A stretch of DNA of 57,294 nt from CAZSNT01 sp964607765 (lineage in GTDB: Bacteria > Verrucomicrobiota > Lentisphaeria > Oligosphaerales > JABHEG01): positions 1 to 57,294 of the forward strand of contig CAZSNT010000049.1 of the NCBI GenBank assembly GCA_964607765.1. The letters are read 5' to 3'. Positions 43,201 to 52,678 of the stretch are shown here, in pieces. The notes beneath the pieces are model-generated. The model was not told the DNA's origin, did no database searches, and worked only from the letters and a program-made list of their open reading frames with translations. The first letter of the stretch is position 1. Each line of letters opens with the position of its first letter. The position numbers and the translations under genes were made by a program.

Positions 43201-44743
43201 CCAGCCCGACGCTGTCGTTGCCGTCGGTCACGGCGTTCTGCATGGTCTGGCGCTCGATCCTGTCCCCGTCGCGCGAGGGATCATGAACACGGAGGCTGCA
43301 GACCTGATCCGTGCCGATGAAATAGAAATGCGTAATGTCCGTGCCGGCCTTGAATTCGTGGAGCATTGGCTCGCTGACGGCCAGAAGCCGTTCGCGGTCG
43401 CCGTCCCGCCATGCCTGGACCAGGGCTTGCTGGTCCTCCACTCTGTCGAGAAGGGAACTCAACAGGCCTTCCTGGACGCGCATCAGGTGCTGGAACTCCC
43501 GCTCCGCCTGGTTCACAATCGCCTGGGTCCGGTCCCGGTTGGCGCCGGCCGATGTCCAGAACCGGATGCCGATCGACAGCAGGCAGACGAAAGCAAACGC
43601 CACGGCGATCGGCACGAGCAAGCTCCGGCGCAGGCGCAGCGCACGGGCCAGGTCCACACGTGCCTTTCCTTCCAGAAGCGACGCCACGAGCTGCGAGCGA
43701 TGCCGGATGGAGAACCACGCAAAGGCGGTGATCGTGAGCAGTAGAACGCCCGTTCCCGCGGCGAGCCACGGCCAGTAGGTCTTGAGCACGGAGCCCAGCG
43801 TCACAACACCGTGCTTCCCGTACGGCCGGATCTGCAGGGCTCGCAGGCAGTCGTGCACGGACTGGTAGTTCCACGGCACGGTCCAGCCCGTACACCGCGC
43901 GGCTGCGGCTGCCGGACAATCCGGCGGCATTTGAAGCAGGGCGGCGGTTACCTGCTCGGCCAGCTTCGCGTCCGTGTGGGGGAGCCGCGCCATGGGCCAC
44001 TCGGGGTAGTGGCGCGTGGAGTGGCGGAAACGGAAGCTCTCCTGGAACGGACAGTCGTACAGCTCGATGACGTGGAAGTCCTCGAGACGGATCTTGCCTT
44101 CTGCAGCCATGCGCTCAAGTGTGTCGCTGCGCACCGTTCCCGCATCGACTTCACCCGCCAGCACGGCGTGGACCACGGCATCATGCGTGCCGCCAAAGGT
44201 CAGCGACGCCAGGTCGCGGTGTGGGTCGAGGCCGTGCTGGACCATCTCGTACCATGCCATCTGCCATCCGCCCAGGGAGTTCGCATCAACCGCCATGAAG
44301 CGGCAGCCTTTGAGCGCGTGAATCGTGCGGATGTCAATGCGGTCTTTGCGGCAGAACAGCGTGCCGGCGAAGTGGGTGTAGGATTCATTCAGCCGCAGAT
44401 TCTTCAGCGTGGCCAAACGACTGACGCCGCAGAGCACCTCCAGCTGAGCGTAGTACGACGGGTTGGCCAGAACGAAGTCAACCCCCCGGTTCTCTACCTG
44501 CGTGAAGATCTGGCTGAATGACAACGGCACGATGCGGAATCGTGATGTGGGGATCCGCGTGTCCAGGTACTGCGCCGTTGCCCCCCACTTCTGCAGACAT
44601 TGCGTCGGCCCGCGGTTCGCGAGGACGCCGATGCGCACGTCAGGCGCCGCCGAGACGTCCTCCTGGCCGTGCCCGTGCAGGCACAGCAGGACAATCCACA
44701 CGATCCAGGTGCTCGCCGCTCCCACTCTTCCCCGCCACCCCAC
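40178..44743 (-). CDS. TtrS-like hybrid sensor histidine kinase with HPt
   Basis: This 1521-residue multidomain kinase reads, in order: signal peptide; a PhnD/TtrS-like periplasmic binding domain (RIGVLANRGPTQCLQKW ... DFVLANPSYYAQLE); a membrane helix; a second helix pair enclosing a dCache_3-like sensor (LRVHDPSRDGDRIERQT, GYLELGKEIEAL); a PAS domain with PAC; HisKA with His869 in FLANMSHEIRTPMNG; HATPase with NLVNNAVKF and GGTGLGLAI; two receivers with Asp in VFLDCNMPNVSGFD and VLMDVQMPVMDGFEA; and an HPt with His in AHALKGA. It belongs to BarA/TtrS-type relays and should sense a periplasmic ligand, perhaps a sulphur or phosphonate compound. GTG 44743 (GGGAGG upstream) is preferred to ATG 44788. 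Confidence 0.88.
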   Translation of the reverse strand: MGWRGRVGAASTWIVWIVLLCLHGHGQEDVSAAPDVRIGVLANRGPTQCLQKWGATAQYLDTRIPTSRFRIVPLSFSQIFTQVENRGVDFVLANPSYYAQLEVLCGVSRLATLKNLRLNESYTHFAGTLFCRKDRIDIRTIHALKGCRFMAVDANSLGGWQMAWYEMVQHGLDPHRDLASLTFGGTHDAVVHAVLAGEVDAGTVRSDTLERMAAEGKIRLEDFHVIELYDCPFQESFRFRHSTRHYPEWPMARLPHTDAKLAEQVTAALLQMPPDCPAAAAARCTGWTVPWNYQSVHDCLRALQIRPYGKHGVVTLGSVLKTYWPWLAAGTGVLLLTITAFAWFSIRHRSQLVASLLEGKARVDLARALRLRRSLLVPIAVAFAFVCLLSIGIRFWTSAGANRDRTQAIVNQAEREFQHLMRVQEGLLSSLLDRVEDQQALVQAWRDGDRERLLAVSEPMLHEFKAGTDITHFYFIGTDQVCSLRVHDPSRDGDRIERQTMQNAVTDGNDSVGLEVGPLGTFTLRYVRPWRIAGQIVGYLELGKEIEALARELAENVSCDLITALHKDATTRENFERGRAALGLSGDWHTYDSFVVVNQTVDKIPPGLPGLLTAGRRQDIMPLRADGRRWLCGSFAVRDVSGRSTADIIVMRDASDDRLRAMREGLLPMAALLGGAGLILLLVSVTAGHAEKRLASAIAEREASVAALTNSEERFRTLFESSHDAIMTLAPPSWRFTSCNSACVRLFGVDDSAHFTTLGPWELSPEHQPDEEPSSEKAQTMIATAMEEGSHLFEWAHKRIDGQVFPATVLLTRVQLGDEVFVQATVRDISAEKKAEEELQQATELAREMAARAEEANVAKSQFLANMSHEIRTPMNGIIGMTGLALDTELTPEQRHFLETVQSSADALLRLLNDILDFSKIEAGKLELETVDFRLRDGLADTLRALANRAEQKGLELAYRVAPDVPDALLGDLGRVNQIITNLVNNAVKFTADGEIVVDVSLESSTEQNVVLHVSVSDSGIGVPEEKQAKILEPFSQADTSTTREYGGTGLGLAICVQLIDLMGGRLWIESPNPAAGPGGPGAVFHFCASLGRSKGEERIAQEARVIPEQLKGLRALVVDDNETNRTILQEVLRNWGMLPLSAPGGIEAMVAMERASQAGERIPLVFLDCNMPNVSGFDVAERLRADSRYCATDIIMLTSASRPDDVKRARELGVAGYLIKPVKQSELLDAVLLTLGTQVVRLMELKRGGEAGRQTPARAGAAAPDASPMRVLLAEDNAINRELAVHVLEGRGHTVVTAENGARAVELLKTERVDVVLMDVQMPVMDGFEAVSHIRDPASGVLRNDVPIIAMTAHAMKGDRERCLEAGMDGYVTKPLDRKKFLEAVEQVLPQEDRDAQPAERPAGERAPHVDTDAVLESLDGDEAFLRHIIEVFLEELPKMLADVTTAVEQHDCELYGHAAHALKGAVSIFGDDTVQQAAFVLQEMGRHGITEGVDAALADLLRKTERLEQELRPLLEGRA

Positions 44744-44815
44744 TGCACTGCCTCCCTTTCCCGCATGACGCTGCCAGGGCACAGTCAAACGCTCAACATA
44801 GCCCTGCTACTGATG

Positions 44816-44844
44816 AAAATGCCTTAAACGATCGAATTTGTCAA
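44816..44844 (-). promoter_or_regulatory. Possible promoter of the hybrid kinase gene
   Basis: On the minus strand a perfect TTGACA (44844-44839) is followed after 17 bases by CATTTT (44821-44816), about 73 bases upstream of the start at 44743. The -35 is strong, the -10 weak. The rest of this intergenic gap has a small GC hairpin at 44910-44926 that might terminate the M60 gene. Confidence 0.35.
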
Positions 44845-45011
44845 GCATTCAGTGATCCCGCGAGCAGTGAGATCGGAAATCCCCTTCCCGGGATCAATCG
44901 TTGCTTACCCACGGCACGGGGCCGTGCGGGTGGTTCCATGGCCTAACTGCCGTTCGGGGCTGTCTCAGAACGGGGTCTGGTCAGGCCGCAAAACGACTCC
45001 CACAGCCTCGC

Positions 45012-48000
45012 TCACCGCCTACGTAAGGTGGGTGGGGTCACCGGTGGCACGACAAGGTGGCGGCTGTCGATGACCTGCCGTTCGATGCCGGGGCCCTGCC
45101 AGGCGACGGCCAGGTGGTCGCCGCCGCCACCTTCCTTGTGGAGAGCACGAAGCAGAACCGGCTGGCCCGCTTCCAGGCGCATCGGTCGCGACTTCTGTCC
45201 CTGCTGCGCGTCCCACGCGTGGCGGCCCGCCCAACCACGCACCGACGCGACGCGGCGAAGACCGTCGACGGATGTGTCGTCACTCAGCTGCAGTTCACTG
45301 CCGTCATCCGACGCGATCCAGAACGTGTATTCGCCGTCCGCTGGCGGGATGAGCAGTGCGGTGAGGCGCTGGCCGTAGCCGTCTGCATAGTTCTCGGGCG
45401 TGTCGAGTTTGTCGATCACCTCCAAACGGTCCGGTTCGGCGCCGTATTTGTCGTTTTCGAGGAGTGATCCCACCGCGGAGCCATCGATACCGGTCCACAC
45501 CTCACGCCGCGCGCCGGGCTCCAGCCCGAAGTGAACATGCACAGCCGCTTCCACGCCTGCGCCGCCATCGCCGTCGTGCCGCACGCGAACGCGGAGCCGC
45601 GCCTCCCCGGCTCCCCCCAGCTTCGCGCCATCCGTCACCGTGACGCCGCCGCTGCTGGCGTCGATCCTGAACGCCCCCGGCCTGTCGCAGCCGACCAGTT
45701 CGAATGCCAGCGTCTTACCCGTGTCCGGTGTTGCGGAGACCGCACCGATCGGCTGCCCCGGCTTGGGCGCATCGCGTACGTAAAGGGCCTGGTCGGCGAT
45801 GGCCGGCGGTTCGGGACGGTTCGCCACATCAATCACGACGGTTTGCGAACTCCGCAGACTGGGAACGGCGCTGTCGGCCGCGGCGACAACCAGTTCGTAG
45901 CGCTTGGCGCGTTCGTAGTCCAGGCCGAGCACGCGCAAGTGTCCCGTGGCGTAATTGAGGGCGAACGCACCGTCTTCATTACCTTGCTCGATCACGTATC
46001 GGATTCGGTTGCCGGGGTCGGGGTCGGCCGCCACGAGCCGGCACACGTCCGTGCCCCTGGCAGCGTCCTCGGGAAGTGACGCTCGCAGATCGCGGACGGC
46101 CAGCGGCGACGGCGGACGGTTGGCGGTCCAGAGCGGGAGTCTTGCCGTGGCTTTCTTCACGGCTTCGGTGATGCCCCGATGCCCCCAGGTCTCGAAGTAC
46201 GGCACCAGGTTGTGCCCCGACACTTCACACGCCCATTGCAGCCACAGGTTGCGCTTCTCCACGAAGCCGAGGCCCGGCGCGTCGAGCGTGCCGGCGTGGG
46301 CGTACATGCGGGCGTTGACCTTCTCGAACAGCTCCCAGCCAAACGCGTTCTTGAGCTGCCAGTAGAAGTCGTACAGCCCCATGTGCCACGCGTGGCCGTC
46401 CCAGTGCCGGCTGCCGTCCTCCACACCGGCGAGGAACTCGGCGGCGCCTTTGACCCGATTGCCCGCGTTGACCGTGCTGTGCGGCCAATCCTGCTGCTGC
46501 CAGTCCGGGCGGCCGTGCAGTTTCTCGCACACGTAGAACGGGTACCAGTTGACGTCCACTTCGCCGTTGACGAACTTGAAGTTGCCGCGGTGCGCCGACT
46601 GGTACGTGTGCCCGAGCTCGTGGTAGTCGCCCCAGGACCCGTTCTTGATTGTGTTCGGGCTGACGAACACCTTGCCGGGCCAGCCGGTGACGTACGGGTA
46701 CCCGGCGTAGGCGCCGCCGTAGCTGATTTGAATGTCGGGCACGGCCATTTCAGGGCGTTGCCGCTGCCCTTCCATGCCGGCCAGCCGGTCCATGAGCCGG
46801 ATCGTGGTCTCCCAGTGCCGCATGACATGGTCGGGCCGCTCGAGTGCCACAAGATCGGCGCGCGGCACGAACAGAATGATGCCGGGACACGCCAGGTATC
46901 CCCAGGCGCCCGGCGCGCTGCGCCGCGCCTCCTGCCAGTCCCTCAGGCCTGTCTTGCCGTGTTCGTAGAACGGCGCTTCCACCGCGCCGTGCACGATTAC
47001 GCGGACATCGCCGAGCGCGGAGTCGGGCGGGACCAGGATGACGACCAAACCCCCGAACGCGTTCGCCACACGCGTGACGGGCGCCTGCAGCGGCTTGCGC
47101 AGCAGAATCTCGGGCGGCCGGCGGATCACTGACGGCGGGCCGAGCGTGTCGGTGTGCACCCCGACCTGCACCTGCAGCCCGGCATCGGCGACGGCTTGCG
47201 GCACTTCCACGGTGACCACGTCACCGGGCGCGGCGTAGAGCCCGGTCACGCGCCACACGTGCCGGTCGGAGTAGCTGTGCCCGTGCTTTGCGGGCGGCGT
47301 GTTGCCGTCGATGGTGAGCGTGCGGGAGAGGCGTTTTGCGCCCGGCTCGGGCACCCCGGGCCAGTTCGCAACGGAAGGATGCGCCGGGACCTCCTCGGGC
47401 GGCAGGTCGCGGAGCATCCGACACTGTTGCCGCGTCAGCATGGCGTCGAGCGGCCGCTTGTTCTTATCCAGGCGCGTTGCGTTGGTCGCCTCCACCAGGC
47501 CGCGCTGCAGGTTGAGCCGTGCGACCGCTGCCTGCACGCCCGGGAAGGACGCGCCGGTGGTCGCTGCTGTGCCAAGTACATTGGCGACGCGTTCCTGCTC
47601 CGCCAGGCTGTCGGAGCCGAGGAGGGACTGGAGCCGCTCAGTGGAATACCACAGGTTCAGGAGTAGATCGGGTTCCTTCGGGAGCTTGCAGACGCCGGGC
47701 TTGGCCCACGACTCCTGCTTGGTGAAGAACACGCCGGCCTCCTTCGTGATGCGGTGGATCGGGTATGCGTCGAAGGACTTCATCAACGCCCACGACGTGT
47801 CGGCGACCACGAATCCCTTGCCGGCCCGGACAAACGCTGCGATCTTCGCAACCTGCTCCGGTGTGAGCGTGTTCGAGTTGCGGAGGAACAGTACGTCGAC
47901 GTCCGCGAGCTGGTCGAGCGTGGTCTGCGTCACTGCCATGCCCTTTGCCCGGAACAGGTCGCCGATCGGGCCCACGTTGCCGCGGAACGGGTCGGCAATG

Positions 48001-48614
48001 ACCGCTTCCTCCTCGGCCAGCACGCCGACCACCGCATCCAGTGTGCCACCGCACCATCTGGCCAGGTTCAGGTACAGCTCGTCGAGCCCCTTCCGCCCAG
48101 AGCCTGCTTTGTGCAGGATGCCGTTGTGTCCGAGCAGCGCAAACCGGCCTTTGCCGACCCGGCCCGCGACCCCGATCAAACCCTTGACAGGATGGTACAG
48201 GAATGGTACGGCTGTGGGGCCGCATGCGATCATCTTGGATTGGACAATGTCGCTGACGTCTACCTGGTCGATGCCCGCGGTGATCGCACGGTAATCGTCG
48301 CGGAGCCGAGTCGAGGCCGTGTCGTCGCGCGGCTCTCCGGCACGCTCCCCGCTTTTCGCCGCGGCCACCGTCGCGCGCAGCCGGTCCCGCCAGTCCTTTT
48401 TGGCAACCGCTTCGACGTGAGGCCCGTCGACCTGCTCGTACTCCGGCGTTGTCCGGTCGGGGACAGCGGTCTCGAGGTAAGAGGGCCGGAAAACGGGCCC
48501 GTACAACTCCTCCTCGGTCAGCGCGAGTGTGCGTGGGGTGGCGGCGATCATGCCAAGTAGCGCGGCCGGGAAAAGCCGGGCAAAGAGGCGTCGGCGGCGT
48601 ACCGTCTTCATCAT
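45012..48614 (-). CDS. Exported M60 enhancin-like peptidase with cadherin-like and PA14 modules
   Basis: The 1200-residue protein starts at ATG 48614 (TGGAGA upstream) with a basic signal peptide. Residues about 90-350 resemble a GATase1-type region (EQVAKIAAFVRAGKGFVVAD). The M60 domain follows, with the zinc motif HELGH at 665-669 and YQSAHRGNF after it; M60 enzymes hydrolyse mucin-type glycoproteins. Downstream come two cadherin-like repeats (about 815-1010; YATGHLRVLGLDYERAKRYEL) and a PA14 domain (1020-1195; PPADGEYTFWIASDDGSELQL), both typical of carbohydrate-binding surface proteins. It is probably secreted or surface-attached and acts on glycoproteins. It lies next to other glycan-related genes. 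Confidence 0.85.
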   Translation of the reverse strand: MMKTVRRRRLFARLFPAALLGMIAATPRTLALTEEELYGPVFRPSYLETAVPDRTTPEYEQVDGPHVEAVAKKDWRDRLRATVAAAKSGERAGEPRDDTASTRLRDDYRAITAGIDQVDVSDIVQSKMIACGPTAVPFLYHPVKGLIGVAGRVGKGRFALLGHNGILHKAGSGRKGLDELYLNLARWCGGTLDAVVGVLAEEEAVIADPFRGNVGPIGDLFRAKGMAVTQTTLDQLADVDVLFLRNSNTLTPEQVAKIAAFVRAGKGFVVADTSWALMKSFDAYPIHRITKEAGVFFTKQESWAKPGVCKLPKEPDLLLNLWYSTERLQSLLGSDSLAEQERVANVLGTAATTGASFPGVQAAVARLNLQRGLVEATNATRLDKNKRPLDAMLTRQQCRMLRDLPPEEVPAHPSVANWPGVPEPGAKRLSRTLTIDGNTPPAKHGHSYSDRHVWRVTGLYAAPGDVVTVEVPQAVADAGLQVQVGVHTDTLGPPSVIRRPPEILLRKPLQAPVTRVANAFGGLVVILVPPDSALGDVRVIVHGAVEAPFYEHGKTGLRDWQEARRSAPGAWGYLACPGIILFVPRADLVALERPDHVMRHWETTIRLMDRLAGMEGQRQRPEMAVPDIQISYGGAYAGYPYVTGWPGKVFVSPNTIKNGSWGDYHELGHTYQSAHRGNFKFVNGEVDVNWYPFYVCEKLHGRPDWQQQDWPHSTVNAGNRVKGAAEFLAGVEDGSRHWDGHAWHMGLYDFYWQLKNAFGWELFEKVNARMYAHAGTLDAPGLGFVEKRNLWLQWACEVSGHNLVPYFETWGHRGITEAVKKATARLPLWTANRPPSPLAVRDLRASLPEDAARGTDVCRLVAADPDPGNRIRYVIEQGNEDGAFALNYATGHLRVLGLDYERAKRYELVVAAADSAVPSLRSSQTVVIDVANRPEPPAIADQALYVRDAPKPGQPIGAVSATPDTGKTLAFELVGCDRPGAFRIDASSGGVTVTDGAKLGGAGEARLRVRVRHDGDGGAGVEAAVHVHFGLEPGARREVWTGIDGSAVGSLLENDKYGAEPDRLEVIDKLDTPENYADGYGQRLTALLIPPADGEYTFWIASDDGSELQLSDDTSVDGLRRVASVRGWAGRHAWDAQQGQKSRPMRLEAGQPVLLRALHKEGGGGDHLAVAWQGPGIERQVIDSRHLVVPPVTPPTLRRR

Positions 48615-48725
48615 CGGGTCTCCAGTCGTGCGGACTCCGCACATCGAGTGTTCAAGAACGGACAGGCAAGATACTGTCTCCAAAGGTCGCGCGCGAGGCG
48701 TGGCTGGGCGCGGGCCGGCAGGGGC

Positions 48726-49556
48726 TCAGGCTCTGTCGCGTTGCGATTGCAGTTGCCGGATTTGTCTTGTCGCGAGCCGGAACCACTCGCGCTCCCGGCT
48801 CCTGTAGACGCCAGAACTCCGTCTCTTGCGAGCCAGGGTCTGCCGGAACGCGTTCAGGGCATCCTCGTTCCGGCCCGACCGCTGCAGGAGCAGGCCGTAG
48901 CGGCATCGCGCTTCCTCGCCGCTGAACGCTTCTGCCAACGGCTCGTAGATCGCCAGGGCCGCCTCGGTTCGGCCCAACTCCTCCAACGCGCGTGCTCGGA
49001 GCAGTTGCCGCTCCGCGGTGTAGTCTCGGCCGCCCGTTGCGTCCAGGGCGTCCAGGACCTCGAGCGTGTCCGCGAAAGCGTCGGTGTGAAAGACCGCACG
49101 TGCGAATCCCCACAGGATGCCCGGGTCGTCTTTGTGCAGCCCCTCGAGACACGGCCGGTAGGTGTCCGCCGCTCGTTCTGCCATGCCGGCGCGCAGGTAG
49201 GCGTCTGCCAGCTTCTTGCGATTGTCGACCGTCTCGGAGTATGACAGATCCTCTTCCAGTTGCGCCAGCACGCGCTTGCTCGGCTTGCGGTCGCTCCGCA
49301 GCGACACAGCGCCGCCCGGAACGAGCCCGGCCACGCCATGCCGGCGCATGTGTGGGTAGATCTCGCAGATGAAGTAGACGAGCGCGCCAACGCCCGGGAA
49401 GCAGAAAATGGCGAACAGCCACCAATAGTCGCGCTTGGTGCGCAGCACGTGCACGGCACACACCACCTGCAGTGCAACGACCAACAGCTGCGGGATGCCC
49501 CACAGTCCCATGGAAAGGAGGACGGAGAACGGGTTGGCTGAGTGTTCAGATTCCAC
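48726..49556 (-). CDS. TPR membrane protein with PLDc_N-like N-terminus
   Basis: This 276-residue protein has two N-terminal membrane helices (LLVVALQVVCAVHVL and WWLFAIFCFPGVGALVYFICE), the pattern called PLDc_N, then a basic linker and five TPR-like helical pairs (YLRAGMAERAADTYRPCLEGL, ERQLLRARALEELGRTEAALA, SGRNEDALNAFRQTLA). The TPR part should be cytoplasmic. Start is uncertain: GTG 49556 follows a weak AAGGCAGC, ATG 49511 has no ribosome site. It lies 111 bases upstream of the M60 gene and may be cotranscribed. Confidence 0.7.
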   Translation of the reverse strand: MESEHSANPFSVLLSMGLWGIPQLLVVALQVVCAVHVLRTKRDYWWLFAIFCFPGVGALVYFICEIYPHMRRHGVAGLVPGGAVSLRSDRKPSKRVLAQLEEDLSYSETVDNRKKLADAYLRAGMAERAADTYRPCLEGLHKDDPGILWGFARAVFHTDAFADTLEVLDALDATGGRDYTAERQLLRARALEELGRTEAALAIYEPLAEAFSGEEARCRYGLLLQRSGRNEDALNAFRQTLARKRRSSGVYRSREREWFRLATRQIRQLQSQRDRA

Positions 49557-49640
49557 TGCGCGGCTGCCTTGGCTGCATTTGACGGCGATGCAATATGCCG
49601 CATGTTTCGGCTGGAAACTACCATGAAGGAGGACCGGATC

Positions 49641-52487
49641 ATGTCCACTCACCTCAACGGCTTTCTCCTCTCGCTTGCACGCGGGGCCTGGCTCGCGGCC
49701 TGTCTGGTAGGCATGGCTCTGCATGCAGACGACGAATTGCTGCTGTGCGATTTCGAGAACGACCGCGACCTGCGGATGTGGGATGTCAATGCCGGTCAGC
49801 CGCGGCTTGTGCAGGACGGCGCCACCCGCGGCGAGCGGGCGTTGGAGATCACGTTCGATCCGGCGGCGCGCTACAATCCGGGCTACCTGTATTGGCGCCG
49901 TGTGCGGCGCGATTGGTCCGACTACGATGCCCTCGCCTTGGACGTGTTCAACCCCATGTCACACCCCGTGGCGGGCTACGTCCTGATCGCCGACCAGGCG
50001 TGGCGTGACAAGGGAGGCAGTTACTGGAACCGGCACAACGGCGGCGTGACGTTCGCGCCGGGCAAGACGCAGTGGGTGATTTCGGTCAGGGGGCTGTATC
50101 GCGGCGAAGCGGGCAGCCGCAACAACGACATCAAGCGGAACATCGACCCGAACGCGATTGTCCGGGTCGATTTCGGATTCGGCCGGCGCGGCGAGACCGG
50201 CAGAATCGTGGTAGACAACCTGCGCCTGGTCCGGTCCGGGCGTCCGTCCGGCGTCTGGGCCTTTGATTTCGGGCCACCGAACCAGTCGCTGATGCTGTCC
50301 TGGACACCTGTGTCGCACCAGACCGTCTACAACCAGCAGCGCGGGTTCGGCTGGGGGCCGCGTGGCGGCGCACCGTGGAACGGGGCCGCGCGCGACACCA
50401 CCTTTGCCTCGATGCTGCTTCAGGATTTCTGCGAAGCCGGCCGCTACAACTTCCGCATAGACGTTCCTCCCGGTGTCTACAGGCTGATCGTGTTCTACGA
50501 GAACTGCGGCTATTGGGGCGGGGAGCAGGCGCGGCAACGGTCCCGGCGGATCTTGGTCGATGGCGCTGTGGCGTGGGAGGAGGAGCGGCCGGACGCGGGC
50601 GCTCACCCACTCTACCGGTTCGAGGACGTCGAGCCCGTCGGCGCGGACGTTTGGGAACAATACATGGCTGCGGAGATCGCAGCCCCGGCCGAGTTCACGG
50701 CAGAGGCGCAAGGCAACAGCCTGAATCTGCGCTTCGAAGCCGACCGCGTGTGGGGGAGCAAAATCGCGGGCCTGATCGCCTGCAGCAACGAGGATGCTGC
50801 TGCGGCGGCATGGGTGGCCGAGCAACGGGATGAGGTCGAGAAGGAGTTTCGGCAACGTGCCGTGTGCCTGGACAGACCGGAGCCCGGCGCCGACGTGCCC
50901 GTCGCGTGGCAGGCCAGGCCGGTGGTCGCGTGGCCGGTCGGGATCGATGACACCGTAACGCCTGCGTCTGTGCCGGCGGCGTCGGGCCCCGGCCCGAGTG
51001 AGCTGCGGATCTCACGTCGTGCGGTTCGGGGCGAGTTCGAGCCGTTCTGCCTCGCGATGCGGCCGCTTCGGGACATGGGCGAGTGTCGGCTCGCCGTGGC
51101 CCCATTCGCCGGTCCGGCCACACTCGATGCGGTAACTCAGGTGGCCTGGTACAACACGAGCCGCGCGTTCAACACGATCGCCTACCGGATCAAGCCGCAC
51201 ACGCTTCGGGAACAGAGCGCTGTTACGCTGCGTCGGGGCACGACGCGGCAAGTGGTCGTCACAGTGCACATCGGCCGCAACGTGCCGCCGGGCTCCTACA
51301 CGTCCGTGCTGCGTGTGCTGGATCAGCAGGGCAGAGAGGTCCTTGCAGCGCCGCTCGAACTCAAAGTCTCGCCTGTCGTGCTCGACACGGACACGGAGTT
51401 CCTCATGGGGTTCTTCGGGCTGATGCCGCCCGGGCTCGTGCCTGAGGAACAACAGTGGCCGATTCTCGATCAGACGCTGCAGCTGCTGCGCGACCATGGC
51501 ATGAATGCTGTGTGCGGCGGCCCGAGCTGGACCCTGACCGGCTGGCGCGGCGGCAAGCCGGTCATCGATTACGGCGATACGGACCGCTTTTTCGAGCTGT
51601 TGCGGCGACACGGCTTCGATCGGTCTGTCGGCGGCTACGGCGGTCTGCGTTTTCGCAACCTGCACCAGCGCTACCAACGCGGCGATGCGGCAGCACGAGT
51701 CGCGATGCAGAGCGGCCTGGACTACGAAGATGCCTTCGCCCGGGCGTGGGACGCGGTCGCGGCCCATGCCAAAGCGCGCAAGTGGCCGAGGATTCTCTAC
51801 GCCATGTGCGACGAAACACGCGTGCGGGACGTGGCGGAACGGGAGCTGGATTTCATGCGACTGATGGGCAAGACCACGGCGCGGCTTGCGGACGTGGTGC
51901 GGAGCAGCGGCAGCTACAGCGTGCACTTCCGGGCGCGCCCCACAGACCGCAGCGACCTGACCTACTGGCACCAGCGCTTCTTCGAAGCCCTGGACATCAG
52001 CAGCCTCAACAACCACGACCAGACCGTCATGGACGAAGCCCGGCGCCTGGGCAAGGAAGTGCACATCTACAACCAGGGACGCACCCGCTACTCGTTCGGC
52101 CTGTACCAGTGGAGCGAATTCCGCAAAGGTGTGGCAGCCCGGTGGCAGTGGCACCTGAACGTGCTGCACGGCTACCAGTTCTTCGACCTCGATGGGCGCG
52201 AGCCGGACACAGCCATGATCTGTTACGGGCGCGAGCGGATCCACCCCACTATCCACTTCGAGCGCTGCCGCGAGGGCGCCGAGGATTTCTACCTGTGTGA
52301 GACGTTGCGCAAGACGGCTGCAGCGCTGCCCCGCAACGACCTGCGCGCAGCGGCAGCGCGCTCGTTCATCGACGATTTGCTCGGCCGTGTCAAGCTGAAC
52401 CAGCGCAGCCCGCCCGAGGGGTACAACGCCGATGCGCTGAAGGCACGTGTGATTGACCTGCTGGAGGCGTTGGGCGAGGCCGGCTGA
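49641..52487 (+). CDS. Exported malectin-like / DUF4091-like glycoside-hydrolase family protein
   Basis: The 948-residue protein begins with a signal peptide (LSLARGAWLAACLVGMALHA). Residues 30-195 are a jelly-roll carbohydrate-binding module (LALDVFNPMSHPVAGYVLIA). Residues 210-395 resemble a malectin-like module (VWAFDFGPPNQSLM, IDVPPGVYRLIVFYE). The C-terminal half (about 540-940) has a TIM-barrel pattern like DUF4091 glycosidase-type proteins, with DYGDTDRFFELLRRHGF, MCDETRVRDV and FFDLDGREPDTAM. Glu in CDETRVRD could be catalytic, but this is not certain. ATG 49641 follows AAGGAGG by seven bases. It is divergent from the TPR gene and convergent with the next glycosidase; action on polysaccharide is inferred. 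Confidence 0.75.
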   Translation: MSTHLNGFLLSLARGAWLAACLVGMALHADDELLLCDFENDRDLRMWDVNAGQPRLVQDGATRGERALEITFDPAARYNPGYLYWRRVRRDWSDYDALALDVFNPMSHPVAGYVLIADQAWRDKGGSYWNRHNGGVTFAPGKTQWVISVRGLYRGEAGSRNNDIKRNIDPNAIVRVDFGFGRRGETGRIVVDNLRLVRSGRPSGVWAFDFGPPNQSLMLSWTPVSHQTVYNQQRGFGWGPRGGAPWNGAARDTTFASMLLQDFCEAGRYNFRIDVPPGVYRLIVFYENCGYWGGEQARQRSRRILVDGAVAWEEERPDAGAHPLYRFEDVEPVGADVWEQYMAAEIAAPAEFTAEAQGNSLNLRFEADRVWGSKIAGLIACSNEDAAAAAWVAEQRDEVEKEFRQRAVCLDRPEPGADVPVAWQARPVVAWPVGIDDTVTPASVPAASGPGPSELRISRRAVRGEFEPFCLAMRPLRDMGECRLAVAPFAGPATLDAVTQVAWYNTSRAFNTIAYRIKPHTLREQSAVTLRRGTTRQVVVTVHIGRNVPPGSYTSVLRVLDQQGREVLAAPLELKVSPVVLDTDTEFLMGFFGLMPPGLVPEEQQWPILDQTLQLLRDHGMNAVCGGPSWTLTGWRGGKPVIDYGDTDRFFELLRRHGFDRSVGGYGGLRFRNLHQRYQRGDAAARVAMQSGLDYEDAFARAWDAVAAHAKARKWPRILYAMCDETRVRDVAERELDFMRLMGKTTARLADVVRSSGSYSVHFRARPTDRSDLTYWHQRFFEALDISSLNNHDQTVMDEARRLGKEVHIYNQGRTRYSFGLYQWSEFRKGVAARWQWHLNVLHGYQFFDLDGREPDTAMICYGRERIHPTIHFERCREGAEDFYLCETLRKTAAALPRNDLRAAAARSFIDDLLGRVKLNQRSPPEGYNADALKARVIDLLEALGEAG

Positions 52488-52678
52488 CGACGCCCGGCCG
52501 GGGCCCAACGCGGCCCGGGACGACGCGCGCCACATTGCAGCCATGACCTGTGGATCGCAAGCGGACCAAGCCTGCGCCTGGGACCGGGCACACAGTGCCA
52601 CAGTGACAGACACGAACACGGCGGAAGCGATAGTGCTCTCCATGGGTGACTGCAGATCTCAGGAACGGTGTGGTGGCG

